27,761 nt of DNA, from contig CAYVZU010000043.1 of NCBI GenBank assembly GCA_964455935.1, forward strand, positions 1 to 27,761, written 5' to 3'. Shown here in pieces: positions 1 through 7,405 of the stretch; position 1 is the stretch's first letter; the number at the start of each line of letters is the position of its first letter. Origin of the DNA: CAYVZU01 sp964455935 (GTDB lineage Bacteria > Fibrobacterota > CAYVZU01). The notes under the pieces were generated by a model. It searched no databases, was not told the origin of the DNA, and worked only from the letters and a program-made list of their open reading frames with translations. A program made the position numbers and the translations under genes.

Positions 1-317
1 GAGCAGAATCGCGCCTTTTCAGGATTTTCTCAAACCAAACTGTAGAAGATGAGTCTCGGGCCATTTGATATCCGCCGTGAGGAGGAATCAAACTGGGTTC
101 AGGCCTGGAAGCATTGCGGGAAAACGATAATTAGAGCGCATCTCAAAAAGGCTTTCCGGCATCGCTCGGCTGCAAACGCCGCAAGCTTCCTTGCGCTCAA
201 TTTAGGCAGGCAGGGAAGGGCCTGCGATCTTCGATCCACGTATGGCACGCTTGCGCGTGCAATTTGGCCGGTTGGAGGCCCTCGGTCAGCGGCTTTGGAT
301 CCACCGGTTTTTGCCCT
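1..317. other. Left flank without a supported gene
   Basis: I see no recognisable protein on either strand. The short open frames here have no good ribosome binding site and no family-like motifs. A 6-bp inverted repeat (GCAGGC at 206-211, GCCTGC at 220-225, 8-nt loop) lies downstream of the minus-strand lipoprotein gene. No T-tract follows it on that strand, so I do not call it a terminator. Confidence 0.5.
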
Positions 318-1190
318 CTACATCAAGTTGAACTGGATATAGCCGTCCGGGTCCTGTTCGAATTTTGTTGGGACGGCAATCACGCCCCGGCAGTCTATTT
401 CCACCGCGAGGCACTTGGGCGAGAGCTTTGCTTTGGCCCCAATCCCGATTTCAAGGTCAATGCGGGTTGAGTTTGTGCTGGGCCACCATGAAAGTCCCAC
501 GGCAACATTTCCCATGTTCTCGACGGTTATGCTGTCGACTTGGTCAGTGTTGTAGATTGGCATAGTGGTTGGATCGTGTATGCCGGGGTAGTAGCCTGTG
601 GCGCTTCCAACCGCATGTGTCAGATCGATCAGTCGCGCGCCATCATAGAAGTTCAGGTCGACGAGCTTTGCATAGGCCGAAAGGCCGGCCTGCAAAGTTA
701 CTTGCTGGTGCGCACCTCCGGCGTTCTGCGTTGTTCCAGTAAACGTGATCTCGGCGACATTCATACCCGTGTCCAGCAATGTGGTATACCCGATTCCGGA
801 GGGCTGCTTGCCATGCGTGACGGTGAGCTTGAATATCGGCAACAGTGTCGTCTTTTGCCGGGACATAAGCACATCAAGGGAATCCGGGGAAAAGACAAAT
901 GCCGGGTTGTCGGACGTGACCTTGATTCCGGTGATGTCGAAATCACCTTTGTTTTCGAGCAGGAAGTAGTAGGACGCGGTATTGGAAACCGTATCCAGGA
1001 ACAGCGTTGAGGATGAGTTCGAACCGGCAGCAAGCCTTTTCCCGAGATTGGTCATGTGCGTGAGCGAGAAATCACCGGGCAGAAGTTGCGTTGAAACTGG
1101 TGTGGTGGGGCTGTTGCTGCAGGCCAGCAAAAGCAGGAGTAAGGCAGAAAGAGGGGTTGAAACCCATTTGGCGCAGACCAAGCTTTTCAT
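318..1190 (-). CDS. Hypothetical exported lipoprotein
   Basis: This encodes about 290 residues of unknown function. The start is the ATG at 1190, because AAGGAG sits 7 nt upstream; an in-frame TTG at 1214 lies before that site and is not needed. The N-terminus is a lipoprotein signal: Lys, a leucine-rich stretch, then a lipobox (LLAC) followed by a Ser/Thr/Pro linker, so the mature protein should be lipid-anchored on the periplasmic side. The rest is rich in Thr, Ser, Gly and beta-prone segments, including a stretch on 'ensuing value versus baseline' style repeats of Asp/Asn/Gly turns that suggests an Ig-like or beta-sandwich fold; that is inference. No enzyme motif is visible. It is monocistronic, and a perfect inverted repeat lies just upstream (1212-1229). 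Confidence 0.7.
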   Translation of the reverse strand: MKSLVCAKWVSTPLSALLLLLLACSNSPTTPVSTQLLPGDFSLTHMTNLGKRLAAGSNSSSTLFLDTVSNTASYYFLLENKGDFDITGIKVTSDNPAFVFSPDSLDVLMSRQKTTLLPIFKLTVTHGKQPSGIGYTTLLDTGMNVAEITFTGTTQNAGGAHQQVTLQAGLSAYAKLVDLNFYDGARLIDLTHAVGSATGYYPGIHDPTTMPIYNTDQVDSITVENMGNVAVGLSWWPSTNSTRIDLEIGIGAKAKLSPKCLAVEIDCRGVIAVPTKFEQDPDGYIQFNLM

Positions 1191-1211
1191 GAGATAGCTC
1201 CTTGTTACACG

Positions 1212-1229
1212 CAATAGTATCGACTATTG
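1212..1229. promoter_or_regulatory. Perfect inverted repeat upstream of the lipoprotein gene
   Basis: CAATAGT (1212-1218) and ACTATTG (1223-1229) are perfect inverted copies separated by ATCG. The element lies about 10 nt upstream of the ribosome binding site of the minus-strand lipoprotein gene, where a repressor site would overlap the promoter or transcription start. No regulator gene is adjacent, and I cannot name the protein that binds it. Confidence 0.4.
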
Positions 1230-1332
1230 ATAAAGAACCTATACGGCAGGTGTATGTTGCCGTCCGTCGGCCTCGTCCTAATGTGTAGTTGCTCTTCACC
1301 CCTTCCAATGCTTTCGTTTGGCGGCTGCTATC

Positions 1333-1959
1333 TTAATTCTCTGCTATTTCTGATGCTACTTCTTTCAGATTCGTGAATGCTTCAGTGTCGTATTCATAAG
1401 CAACGTAATAGACGGGCGCCTGGAATTTACTGTTTGCCTTCCTGTTAAAGTATTTGACTTCTGATCTTATCTTATCGTACGAAAGAGGTTTAACCTGAAT
1501 TCCTGCGACAGTCTTGCCATTCTTCATCACCTGAAGATCAACCCTTAAGTCCTCATCTATAAAAGCATTAGTATCTTGAATTGCATATTCAGCCGGAAGC
1601 AATTTGGCAAGGGCAGACTTGCACTTGTCCTCCATCATGGTTCCCTTCAACATTTGCAGAACAAACAGGTCATACTCCCATTGTACGCACTCTTGCAGAG
1701 TGAAGCGGCACTCTCCCCAGTAGCTTTCTTGCGCGTTGAAAAGATTCTTGCCAAAATTCTGTACGCTTCCTTTGCTCACAATGCCGCATTCGCAATTGCC
1801 TGCGGTATGGTCACTAATCAACGATTCCAGTTCAGCCGCGCTTTTTGGCTTGTGTGCGCGAACCAGCGCGCTTACGGAAACGGAATTCTGAGGTGCACTA
1901 ATACCTGCTTTGCCATTGAGAACATTGAGTGGACCGCCAGTATATGGTTTTCGCGCCAT
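1333..1959 (-). CDS. Putative type II restriction endonuclease (PD-(D/E)XK type)
   Basis: This encodes about 208 residues. The ATG at 1959 is preferred over an upstream TTG (1974) because AGGGG lies 6 nt before it. The C-terminal half has the layout of a PD-(D/E)XK nuclease core: acidic residues near 135-141 (RVDLQV), then a turn, then GIQVKP with Gln155-Val-Lys157 as the expected catalytic strand. A QxK ending is common in type II restriction enzymes. Four Cys in the middle (56, 58, 84 and 91, in the NCECG and later segments) may bind metal. The gene follows the DNA methyltransferase by about 120 bp on the same strand, which supports a role as its cognate nuclease. The fold motif and context are seen; the exact family (possibly near the MjaI group) and recognition site are not established. 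Confidence 0.6.
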   Translation of the reverse strand: MARKPYTGGPLNVLNGKAGISAPQNSVSVSALVRAHKPKSAAELESLISDHTAGNCECGIVSKGSVQNFGKNLFNAQESYWGECRFTLQECVQWEYDLFVLQMLKGTMMEDKCKSALAKLLPAEYAIQDTNAFIDEDLRVDLQVMKNGKTVAGIQVKPLSYDKIRSEVKYFNRKANSKFQAPVYYVAYEYDTEAFTNLKEVASEIAEN

Positions 1960-2077
1960 GTAGTGCCCCTGCAAATGTGCAATTCAGGACTTCCGCAATA
2001 TCGCGGACTAAAACCCCAAAGAAAGTTTGTTCTGAGCCGACATTGATCGCAACGGTAATTTTACGCATGCTGCTTTT

Positions 2078-3133
2078 CTAATCAGCCAACCGGCCTATGT
2101 CTTCATATGTGGCTACTGTCTCTGCCCCCTCCGCTATGCGGATCTGAGCTATTCTCCGCAATACAATTCCGACTTCCTGTCTGGTCATGACCGGAAACCC
2201 ATGAGAATTGTTCACGTACTTCAGGTCGCCATTCGATGAACGGCGTGCCTCAACAAATGCATTGTGAGAGAGAATCCGCGCAGACAGAATTTCATTAGCC
2301 GTCTTCAAAAAGGCCTTTTCTTGATGGAGAATGTGGGAACAGAATTCCTTGTCAAGTTCCACTCCAATGCTGTTTCGTGCGCAAGCAATTGCAGCAAGCG
2401 CAGTTGTGCCTGTGCCCATGAATGGATCAAGAACAGTATCACCATAGAGGGAGTACATGTTAATTAAACGATATGCTAATTCGATTGGAAATGCAGCACT
2501 CCTGCTGCGCAGTTCGGCGTGGTTCAAGCCCTGACTCGTTCCTTTAAAGTCCCATACATCGGAAAACCATTTGTTTCGTTCCTCCCAAAAGAAAGAACTA
2601 TGCATCCGTGCTTCTTTTTCCGAGGCGGAGTCAAAATCTCTCTTGGCTCCCTTTCGAAACACAAGGATGTATTCATGTTCCAGAGTTACGTATGCCCCTG
2701 ACGGCAACGTGCCAGAGCCCATGAATTTGTTTGGAGCATTGGTCTGTTTTCGCCAAAGGATTACCGGCAATGTGTCAAAACCAATCAAACGAAATGCTGA
2801 AACTAATCTTGCGTGATTTGGATAAAGCTGGAATCTTCCTCCAATCGTCCGGGTGGCGTCTCCAATATTGATACATGCGAAAGATCCTGGTTTGAGAACA
2901 CGATGCAGTTCTCTCCAAACCTTATCAAGTTCAATGTGCATCGCCTCAAACGCAGCATTGCCGTCTTCATCGTCTAATCGGGCGTTAACATTCGGTGAAA
3001 GAAGTGAAAAGAGGCGGTCCCACATCTGTATCATAGGGTAGGGTGGAGACGTTACAACCAAATCAATGGATTCGTCAGAAATGCCGTCCATGTTTCTGGC
3101 ATCTGAAAAGACCAATCTATGTCGGGTTTCCAT
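2078..3133 (-). CDS. DNA amino-methyltransferase of a type II R-M system (beta class, probably N4-cytosine)
   Basis: This is a 351-residue S-adenosylmethionine-dependent methylase. The catalytic motif IV, TSPPYP, is at residues 28-33, and the AdoMet-binding motif DPFMGTGTT is at 236-244. Having the catalytic motif before the AdoMet motif defines the beta class; SPPY is typical of N4-cytosine enzymes, though N6-adenine cannot be excluded. Between them lies a conserved-looking central block (NIGDATRTI near 89-97, WRKQTNAPNKFMGSG near 127-141) that I recall from methylases paired with MjaI-type endonucleases. The ATG at 3133 shares one base with the TGA of the decayed endonuclease frame, an arrangement that implies former translational coupling. 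No truncation is visible. It would protect host DNA from the partner nuclease. Confidence 0.85.
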   Translation of the reverse strand: METRHRLVFSDARNMDGISDESIDLVVTSPPYPMIQMWDRLFSLLSPNVNARLDDEDGNAAFEAMHIELDKVWRELHRVLKPGSFACINIGDATRTIGGRFQLYPNHARLVSAFRLIGFDTLPVILWRKQTNAPNKFMGSGTLPSGAYVTLEHEYILVFRKGAKRDFDSASEKEARMHSSFFWEERNKWFSDVWDFKGTSQGLNHAELRSRSAAFPIELAYRLINMYSLYGDTVLDPFMGTGTTALAAIACARNSIGVELDKEFCSHILHQEKAFLKTANEILSARILSHNAFVEARRSSNGDLKYVNNSHGFPVMTRQEVGIVLRRIAQIRIAEGAETVATYEDIGRLAD

Positions 3134-3715
3134 CAATTGTTCTCCAATCGCGCAATTTCAGTCTTGAATTGTTCAATATCTTCGGTATTGTGGATCTGCT
3201 TGCGTTCGCCACAGAATAGATTAAGAACACTTTTCCACCAAATTCCTTCGGGAAGCGCTTATGCCCATCTTTGTGCATCGTCCCCCATTAATAATCGTTA
3301 TTTGATTTGGTTCTGGACCCCAATAAAGAATCAACGCAGCAATTTCGATCCTACTTATCTTGTGCGGGTCCAATTTTGCGCCCAAGTACGCATTGCAATT
3401 GCCAATATATCGTATCAATGTCCGTTCGGTATCCTTCATAGGTCCGATTAAGAACAAGATTGTATGCCTAGTCGATGCATTCTTCTTCGTTTATTGAGGA
3501 AAGTTCACTTTCAACAACCTCGGAAATCATGATATATAACCTCCGGCCAAGATCATCAATGTACTCTCGCGTGATCGCGGTGCCATTCGCCTTCTTCTGT
3601 GTGGCCTCTAAAAAATAATAGGTCTCCCACTCTTCAAATATTTTTTGGCCGCGCAAGCACGGATCAATTCAGATTTTGGGCCGACTGAAGCAGCTTTGTT
3701 TAGTGCCTAGCGATT
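3133..3715 (-). pseudogene. Decayed MjaI-like restriction endonuclease gene
   Basis: Reading the minus strand through its stops gives a protein-like sequence. An early block with KSELIRA is followed, after a frameshift, by KIFEEWETYYF and GRRLYIMISEVV. A TAG (3468-3470) then interrupts an otherwise continuous frame at CID/AYNLVLNRTYEGYRTDID. A second TAG follows GRKIGPAQDK, and a TAA follows the VDSLLG segment. The frame continues with KEFGGKVFLIYS, shifts once more, and ends in EDIEQFKTEIARLENN with a TGA overlapping the methylase ATG. The NRTYEGY, FGGKVF and C-terminal helix patterns match my memory of MjaI-family type II enzymes. The expected QIKP catalytic strand is missing, which suggests an internal deletion as well as three stops and at least two frameshifts. 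Several lesions argue against simple sequencing error. The family name is from memory; the decay is seen directly. Confidence 0.7.
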
Positions 3716-3799
3716 CATACCATAGCTAGGAAGGGTCTCTCTCTCTTGAATTTGAGGATCTTGCCTTCCACGGTCATAATCCATGTCTTTGTTGGTCAC
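3707..3799 (-). CDS. Tiny reading frame (30 aa), possibly a gene remnant
   Basis: A GTG at 3799 follows AAAGGAG at a spacing of about 9 nt and opens a 30-residue frame rich in charged residues (NKDMDYDRGRQDP near the start), ending at a TAG in 3707-3709. Nothing recognisable is encoded. It is the last of three tandem tiny frames with plausible ribosome binding sites, and it abuts the decayed endonuclease. It could be the start of a gene whose remainder was lost. Confidence 0.25.
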   Translation of the reverse strand: MTNKDMDYDRGRQDPQIQERETLPSYGMNR

Positions 3800-3817
3800 T
3801 TAGGAGACTCCTTTCTT

Positions 3818-3988
3818 CTATTTGATTTGCCGCCGCCTATCGATCATTCTTGCACAACAGATTATCTCGCCCAACCACAGAAAAAATGCTGCCATGCCAA
3901 AAATGCGGCCATTGGGACCTCCAAAGGGCAGCATGCCCGCTATTCCGGGATATATCATGCCCTTGAGCCGGTCAGGCAGGGGCATCAT
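3818..3988 (-). CDS. Small predicted membrane protein (56 aa)
   Basis: AGAGGA precedes tandem ATG codons at 3988 and 3985. The product has a Gly/Pro-rich N-terminal half, one hydrophobic segment (about residues 29-46, IFGMAAFFLWLGEIICC) and a basic tail (RMIDRRRQIK). That is the pattern of a single-pass inner-membrane peptide with its C-terminus in the cytoplasm. I do not recognise the family. It sits between two other tiny frames in a degenerate stretch, so it may be a relic, but the composition is more protein-like than its surroundings. Confidence 0.4.
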   Translation of the reverse strand: MMPLPDRLKGMIYPGIAGMLPFGGPNGRIFGMAAFFLWLGEIICCARMIDRRRQIK

Positions 3989-4126
3989 ATGTTCCTCTTA
4001 CGGCAATATGATGCGCCAATCAGGCAGGTGAATGAAACTGCGGTGCAGCGCATGGTTGCTTCCGCTAATGATAAAATCGAGTCCAGAATGGCCATGCCTA
4101 AATATCCTCTGCCCGGTCCATAGAAA

Positions 4127-4207
4127 TCAATCCCATTCGCCTCGATCCTTATGCAATCTGTGACCAAACTCCGGGGCGATTCCGGGCCGGCATTTATCAC
4201 ATTTCAT
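4127..4207 (-). CDS. Tiny Cys-containing reading frame (26 aa)
   Basis: A strong GGAAAGGAG precedes the ATG at 4207. The frame starts with a CxxC pair (MKCDKCRPG) as in a zinc-ribbon knuckle and stops at TGA (4127-4129). The same frame then stays open for about 43 more codons up to the ribosome binding site of the 56-aa frame, so a longer protein may have been cut short by a nonsense change. Not recognised. Confidence 0.25.
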   Translation of the reverse strand: MKCDKCRPGIAPEFGHRLHKDRGEWD

Positions 4208-4716
4208 TTGATTCTCCTTTCCTGAACCCGGTATATTGAGCCAACCCCTTTTTGCTGGAAGTATGGATGTTCTGGAATCTTTTTAAGAAAGAACTCGTCT
4301 CGCACATTCTCACGCTGCGGTTTGCCGGATTCATCATCCTAAAAAGCCGCAGTTGTTCATGGCGAATAGCGTTAATCTCTTACCCGCCATAGACTTTCAA
4401 GAATGCTTGATGTACCGCAGCGGGTACGCCTTGCGCATTTTTTCAAGCCTTTTGCAGGCAAGATCTTTGCACTTTTCCTCCATGCCCAACTGCGGTTTTT
4501 AGGATTATTTCGGCAAAGGGCTTTCAGAAGCGGCAGGTCGAATTTGGTGAGGGGCGCAAGGCTTGGGCCGGGACCCTAGAGCGGATACAGAAAAGCGGCG
4601 AAAAGGAAGAGCGAAAATGGGAGATCGCGATCGGCGAGGGCGTGGAACAGCCCATTTCAATCCGGAGTCTGACGGTTGTGTTCAAATATATGTCTGCCAG
4701 TTGGCGGATATTTGGA
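4208..4716. other. Degenerate intergenic stretch
   Basis: I find no intact gene. On the minus strand around 4396-4482 a 28-codon frame rich in Cys and Lys (starting MEEKCKDLACKR) ends at TGA. On the plus strand, roughly 4502-4680, a stop-free charged segment reads like the tail of a protein (GEGRKAWAGTLERIQKSGEK) but has no start and matches nothing I know. With the neighbouring AAA ATPase scrap, this looks like debris from lost genes. Confidence 0.4.
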
Positions 4717-4836
4717 TCACAGGACCACCAGCCATTCACTGAAAACAGGATCCACAACACGATAGGCCCCGTTTGTTTCCTTCTCAATAAAATCCAATTC
4801 CAAAAGCTTTTCCATTCCACCCGCGCGGACCCGCAC
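4717..4836 (-). pseudogene. Remnant of an AAA ATPase (DUF234-type C-terminal winged helix)
   Basis: The minus strand encodes about 40 residues containing LLELDFIEKETNG and then YRVVDPVFSEWL before a stop at 4717. This pattern, a winged-helix 'loop then VVDPVF-xx-WL', is characteristic of the C-terminal region of archaeal-type AAA ATPases (COG1672, DUF234) found in bacteria and archaea. The ATPase domain with Walker motifs is absent, so only the 3' end survives. The upstream sequence does not continue the family. Confidence 0.5.
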
Positions 4837-4924
4837 CATTGCGGGTACGTGCGGGGGCCACACCTGAGCAGTTCTCAAAATCCTATGCCCGATTCGCACA
4901 TGAGGAGAACGCGCCTAAAGGCAT

Positions 4925-4961
4925 TTGACTTGTATTTGGTTATTTGGCTATATTGCCAAAT
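4925..4961 (+). promoter_or_regulatory. Promoter and ArsR operator of module 1
   Basis: A -35 box TTGACT (4925-4930) and a -10 box TATATT (4949-4954) are separated by 18 bp. The -10 box is exactly the centre of a perfect inverted repeat: ATTTGGC (4942-4948) and GCCAAAT (4955-4961). Such a site would let the downstream ArsR protein block RNA polymerase directly. The predicted transcription start falls at or just before the ATG at 4962, which implies a very short or absent leader. Confidence 0.75.
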
Positions 4962-5291
4962 ATGGCAACCATATTAAAAGCGAAATCGAAGAAGAATTAC
5001 CTTGTCCGTTCTCAGATCATCAAAGCGCTGGCCCACCCCACGCGACTGATGTTTGTCGAAGAGCTCTCGAAGGGAGAGCGGTGCGTTTGTGAACTCACGG
5101 AAATGGCCGGAGCGGATATCTCCACTGTTTCCAAGCACCTTTCCATTTTGAAGAATGCGGGAATTCTCCGAGATCAGAAACGGGGGCAATCGGTCTTTTA
5201 TTCCTTGTATACTCCCTGCATTCTGGGATTTTTGTCATGCGTTGAAAAGGTTCTGGAACAAAGAATCAAAGAGCAGAAGGAGCTTGCCTAA
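4962..5291 (+). CDS. ArsR-family metalloregulatory repressor 1
   Basis: This is a 109-residue winged-helix repressor. An in-frame ATG at 4944 lies upstream of the predicted -10 box, so I take the ATG at 4962. The recognition helix region reads DISTVSKHLSILKNAG (about 52-67), followed by the beta-wing (RDQKRGQSVFYSL). Two Cys in a CVC motif (Cys41, Cys43) precede it, the position used by ArsR-type sensors to bind As(III), Sb(III) or similar soft metals. Additional Cys at 86 and 93 could complete a thiolate site. Metal binding would release it from the operator overlapping its own promoter. It leads the permease-thioredoxin-CcdA operon, with the permease ATG 2 nt after its stop. The ligand is inferred, not shown. 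Confidence 0.9.
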   Translation: MATILKAKSKKNYLVRSQIIKALAHPTRLMFVEELSKGERCVCELTEMAGADISTVSKHLSILKNAGILRDQKRGQSVFYSLYTPCILGFLSCVEKVLEQRIKEQKELA

Positions 5292-5293
5292 AC

Positions 5294-6595
5294 ATGAATT
5301 GGAAAGCCGAACTGAAAATCCTTTTCGTGATGCTCGCCGTATTCCTGGACATTTACTACCTGCCCGTCGGGTCCGGCCGGTTTGATAATGCCGTGTTTGA
5401 GGCCTTGCACCTCGTTAAATGGTACGCGCGCGAGCATGTTCTGCTCTGCCTGATTCCGGCTCTTTTCATTGCCGGGGCCATTGGCGTTTTCGTGAGTCAG
5501 GTCTCGGTGATGAAGTATCTGGGGGCCGGAGCGAAGAAGGTTCTTGCGTATGGCGTCGCTTCGGTGTCGGGAAGCGTCCTTGCTGTGTGCTCCTGCACAG
5601 TCCTGCCTCTGTTTGCCGGGATCTATAAAATGGGGGCGGGGATCGGGCCTGCATCGGCCTTCCTGTATTCGGGGCCGGCCATCAACGTGCTTGCGATTAT
5701 CCTTACGGGGCGGATTCTTGGCGTTGAGATGGGAGTGGCCCGAGCCATTGGTGCTGTGGCTTTTAGCATTGTTGTTGGTCTTGCGATGCATTTGATCTTC
5801 CGATGGGACGAGGCTGCAAGAATAGAGGCGAAGCCCTTTGCGGGCGAACCGGAAGCCGGCCGTCCGTTATGGCAGACCGCATCGTATTTTGCCCTTATGA
5901 TCGGGATTTTGGTATTTGCCAACTGGGGGAAGCCGGTTCAACAAACCGGGGTCTGGTACCAAATCTTCTCCATGAAATGGCCCATCACCGGCGTACTGGC
6001 GGCTGGTTTCTCGGCTTCCCTCATCTTCTGGATGCGAATCCACTGGGCCAAAGTGGTGCTGGCTGCATTGCCAGCAGCCGTGCTTGCCTTTGCAGTTCCG
6101 GGCCAGCCACAGGTGGCCTTTGTGGCGGGGGCCATCGGGCTTTCGGTGCTTACGGCTACGGACAAAGGAGAGCCGGGCGACTGGTTTTCGGCAACTTGGG
6201 GCTTTGCCAAACAGATACTCCCTTTGCTCCTGTTCGGGGTCCTTATTGCCGGCTTCTTGCTCGGCCGCGTTGGACATGAGGGCATCATCCCCTCCGACTG
6301 GGTGGCGGCGGCGGTGGGTGGAAACTCAATTCGGGCCAATCTCTTTGCGTCGGTTGCGGGCGCTTTTATGTACTTTGCCACGCTTACCGAAGTTCCAATT
6401 CTCCAAGGCTTGATGGGCAGCGGAATGGGCAAAGGCCCTGCTCTGGCTTTATTGCTGGCGGGTCCGGCTTTGTCTCTGCCGAGTATGCTGGTACTGAACG
6501 GGATCATGGGATTCAAGAAGACGGCCGTGTTTGTTGGGTTGGTTGTTGGGTTATCCACCGTGGCGGGAATTGCCTTTGGCGCATTCGCCGGGTAG
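5294..6595 (+). CDS. ArsP/YraQ-family permease (COG0701), full length
   Basis: This 433-residue inner-membrane permease carries many hydrophobic segments arranged as two related halves. The first half contains the family hallmark CSCTVLPLFAGIY (Cys99 and Cys101) followed by GPASAFLYSGPAINVLAI; the second has ATLTEVPILQGLMGSGMGKGP and LLAGPALSLPSM. The central cytoplasmic linker lies near residues 175-195. ArsP members of this family export trivalent organoarsenicals, while others have unknown substrates. AAGGAG near the end of arsR serves as ribosome binding site, and the ATG is 2 nt after the arsR stop, so the two are cotranscribed. The CSC pair suits a thiophilic substrate. The specific substrate (organoarsenical, other metalloid or thiol compound) is inference. 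Confidence 0.88.
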   Translation: MNWKAELKILFVMLAVFLDIYYLPVGSGRFDNAVFEALHLVKWYAREHVLLCLIPALFIAGAIGVFVSQVSVMKYLGAGAKKVLAYGVASVSGSVLAVCSCTVLPLFAGIYKMGAGIGPASAFLYSGPAINVLAIILTGRILGVEMGVARAIGAVAFSIVVGLAMHLIFRWDEAARIEAKPFAGEPEAGRPLWQTASYFALMIGILVFANWGKPVQQTGVWYQIFSMKWPITGVLAAGFSASLIFWMRIHWAKVVLAALPAAVLAFAVPGQPQVAFVAGAIGLSVLTATDKGEPGDWFSATWGFAKQILPLLLFGVLIAGFLLGRVGHEGIIPSDWVAAAVGGNSIRANLFASVAGAFMYFATLTEVPILQGLMGSGMGKGPALALLLAGPALSLPSMLVLNGIMGFKKTAVFVGLVVGLSTVAGIAFGAFAG

Positions 6596-6604
6596 GAGTG
6601 GAAT

Positions 6605-7405
6605 ATGGAATACGTAACCACATTTCCCCATCCACAGGAAGCGGCAAAGGCGCGGCAGATTCTGGATGGGCTTTCACAACCATACAGGCTTATCGAAGCG
6701 CGCCCCGGCCATGTTAGCGTGGGCACCGAGGCGCTCGTCATTGGCGAAGAAGTCAGGAGGGCGCTGTATACCAACGGTGCCCCAGGATTTATCTGTTCCG
6801 GTTGGGTCGAATACCGGCCAGCGCGGATCCAAGTCCCAAGCGCGCACCCGCTGCATTTCGAAGAGGATGTGATTGGCCGCGTATCCGTCATGGTGTTGCA
6901 GCCCTGCGATGCTGATCTGACGAAAATCAGGTCTGTTGCGCAAATCTCGGGAAACCTGACAGAGGCTTTTCCCTATCTTAACGCGGTTATTCGTGAAGGC
7001 TTCTACAGTCCAGGTGGTCCCACGCTCACGTTCATGGATGGCTATCGGATGATTACGCTCTTTCCCCAGCGCATTGCCATGGCCAAGACCGATGAAATCG
7101 TGGATACCTGGCGCGTTCTGGAGATGGTCCGTGTGCGCGTCAATGACTGCTGGGCCAAGCGGGCATCGATCACTCCCTGTTACGATGCCCGCAAGAAACC
7201 TCCGGCGTTGGAAATCTACTACCGGCTCCCAAAGACAAATTGCCGCGAATGCGGAGAAAAAGGGTGCATGGCGTTTGCGTTGCGCCTATGGACAGGCCAC
7301 GTGAAAATGCGGCAATGCGCGCCCGTGTTTGAGGGAGAGTACAAGCACCTGCGGGAGGCGCTGGTCCAAATCTGTTCCGGATTAGGAGAAACGGAGAAAT
7401 CATGA
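6605..7405 (+). CDS. Fe-S protein with C-terminal [4Fe-4S] domain
   Basis: This encodes 266 residues, soluble and probably cytoplasmic. The C-terminus holds a cluster motif Cys213-x2-Cys216-x4-Cys221-x16-Cys238 (TNCRECGEKGCMAFA), the putative Fe-S domain (PF04060 type) also found in RnfB and corrinoid Fe-S proteins. The middle (about 95-205) has a region seen beside such domains, with FPYLNAVI and LTFMDGYRMITLFPQRIA. The first about 75 residues resemble a small alpha/beta domain (DUF3343-like); I am not sure of this. It starts 9 nt after the permease and overlaps the next small gene by 4 bp (ATGA), so it belongs to the operon. A likely job is electron transfer to, or maturation of, the redox proteins encoded downstream; this is inference. 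Confidence 0.75.
   Translation: MEYVTTFPHPQEAAKARQILDGLSQPYRLIEARPGHVSVGTEALVIGEEVRRALYTNGAPGFICSGWVEYRPARIQVPSAHPLHFEEDVIGRVSVMVLQPCDADLTKIRSVAQISGNLTEAFPYLNAVIREGFYSPGGPTLTFMDGYRMITLFPQRIAMAKTDEIVDTWRVLEMVRVRVNDCWAKRASITPCYDARKKPPALEIYYRLPKTNCRECGEKGCMAFALRLWTGHVKMRQCAPVFEGEYKHLREALVQICSGLGETEKS

Noticed and set aside
206..225. Hairpin as terminator of the lipoprotein gene
   Set aside because: The stem is only 6 bp with an 8-nt loop and no T-tract on the minus strand.
4127..4129. In-frame TGA as a selenocysteine codon in the CxxC frame
   Set aside because: The 43 codons after it look no more protein-like than other frames, no SECIS-like hairpin is evident just downstream, and no selenocysteine genes are seen in the window.
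4944..4961. Longer arsR1 start at ATG 4944
   Set aside because: This ATG lies upstream of the predicted -10 box and inside the operator, so it would not be in the transcript.
5938..6891. 317-codon minus-strand frame
   Set aside because: It is antisense to the ArsP/YraQ permease and the Fe-S gene, both of which are clearly coding; its composition (Pro, Ser, Thr-rich) is typical of a shadow.
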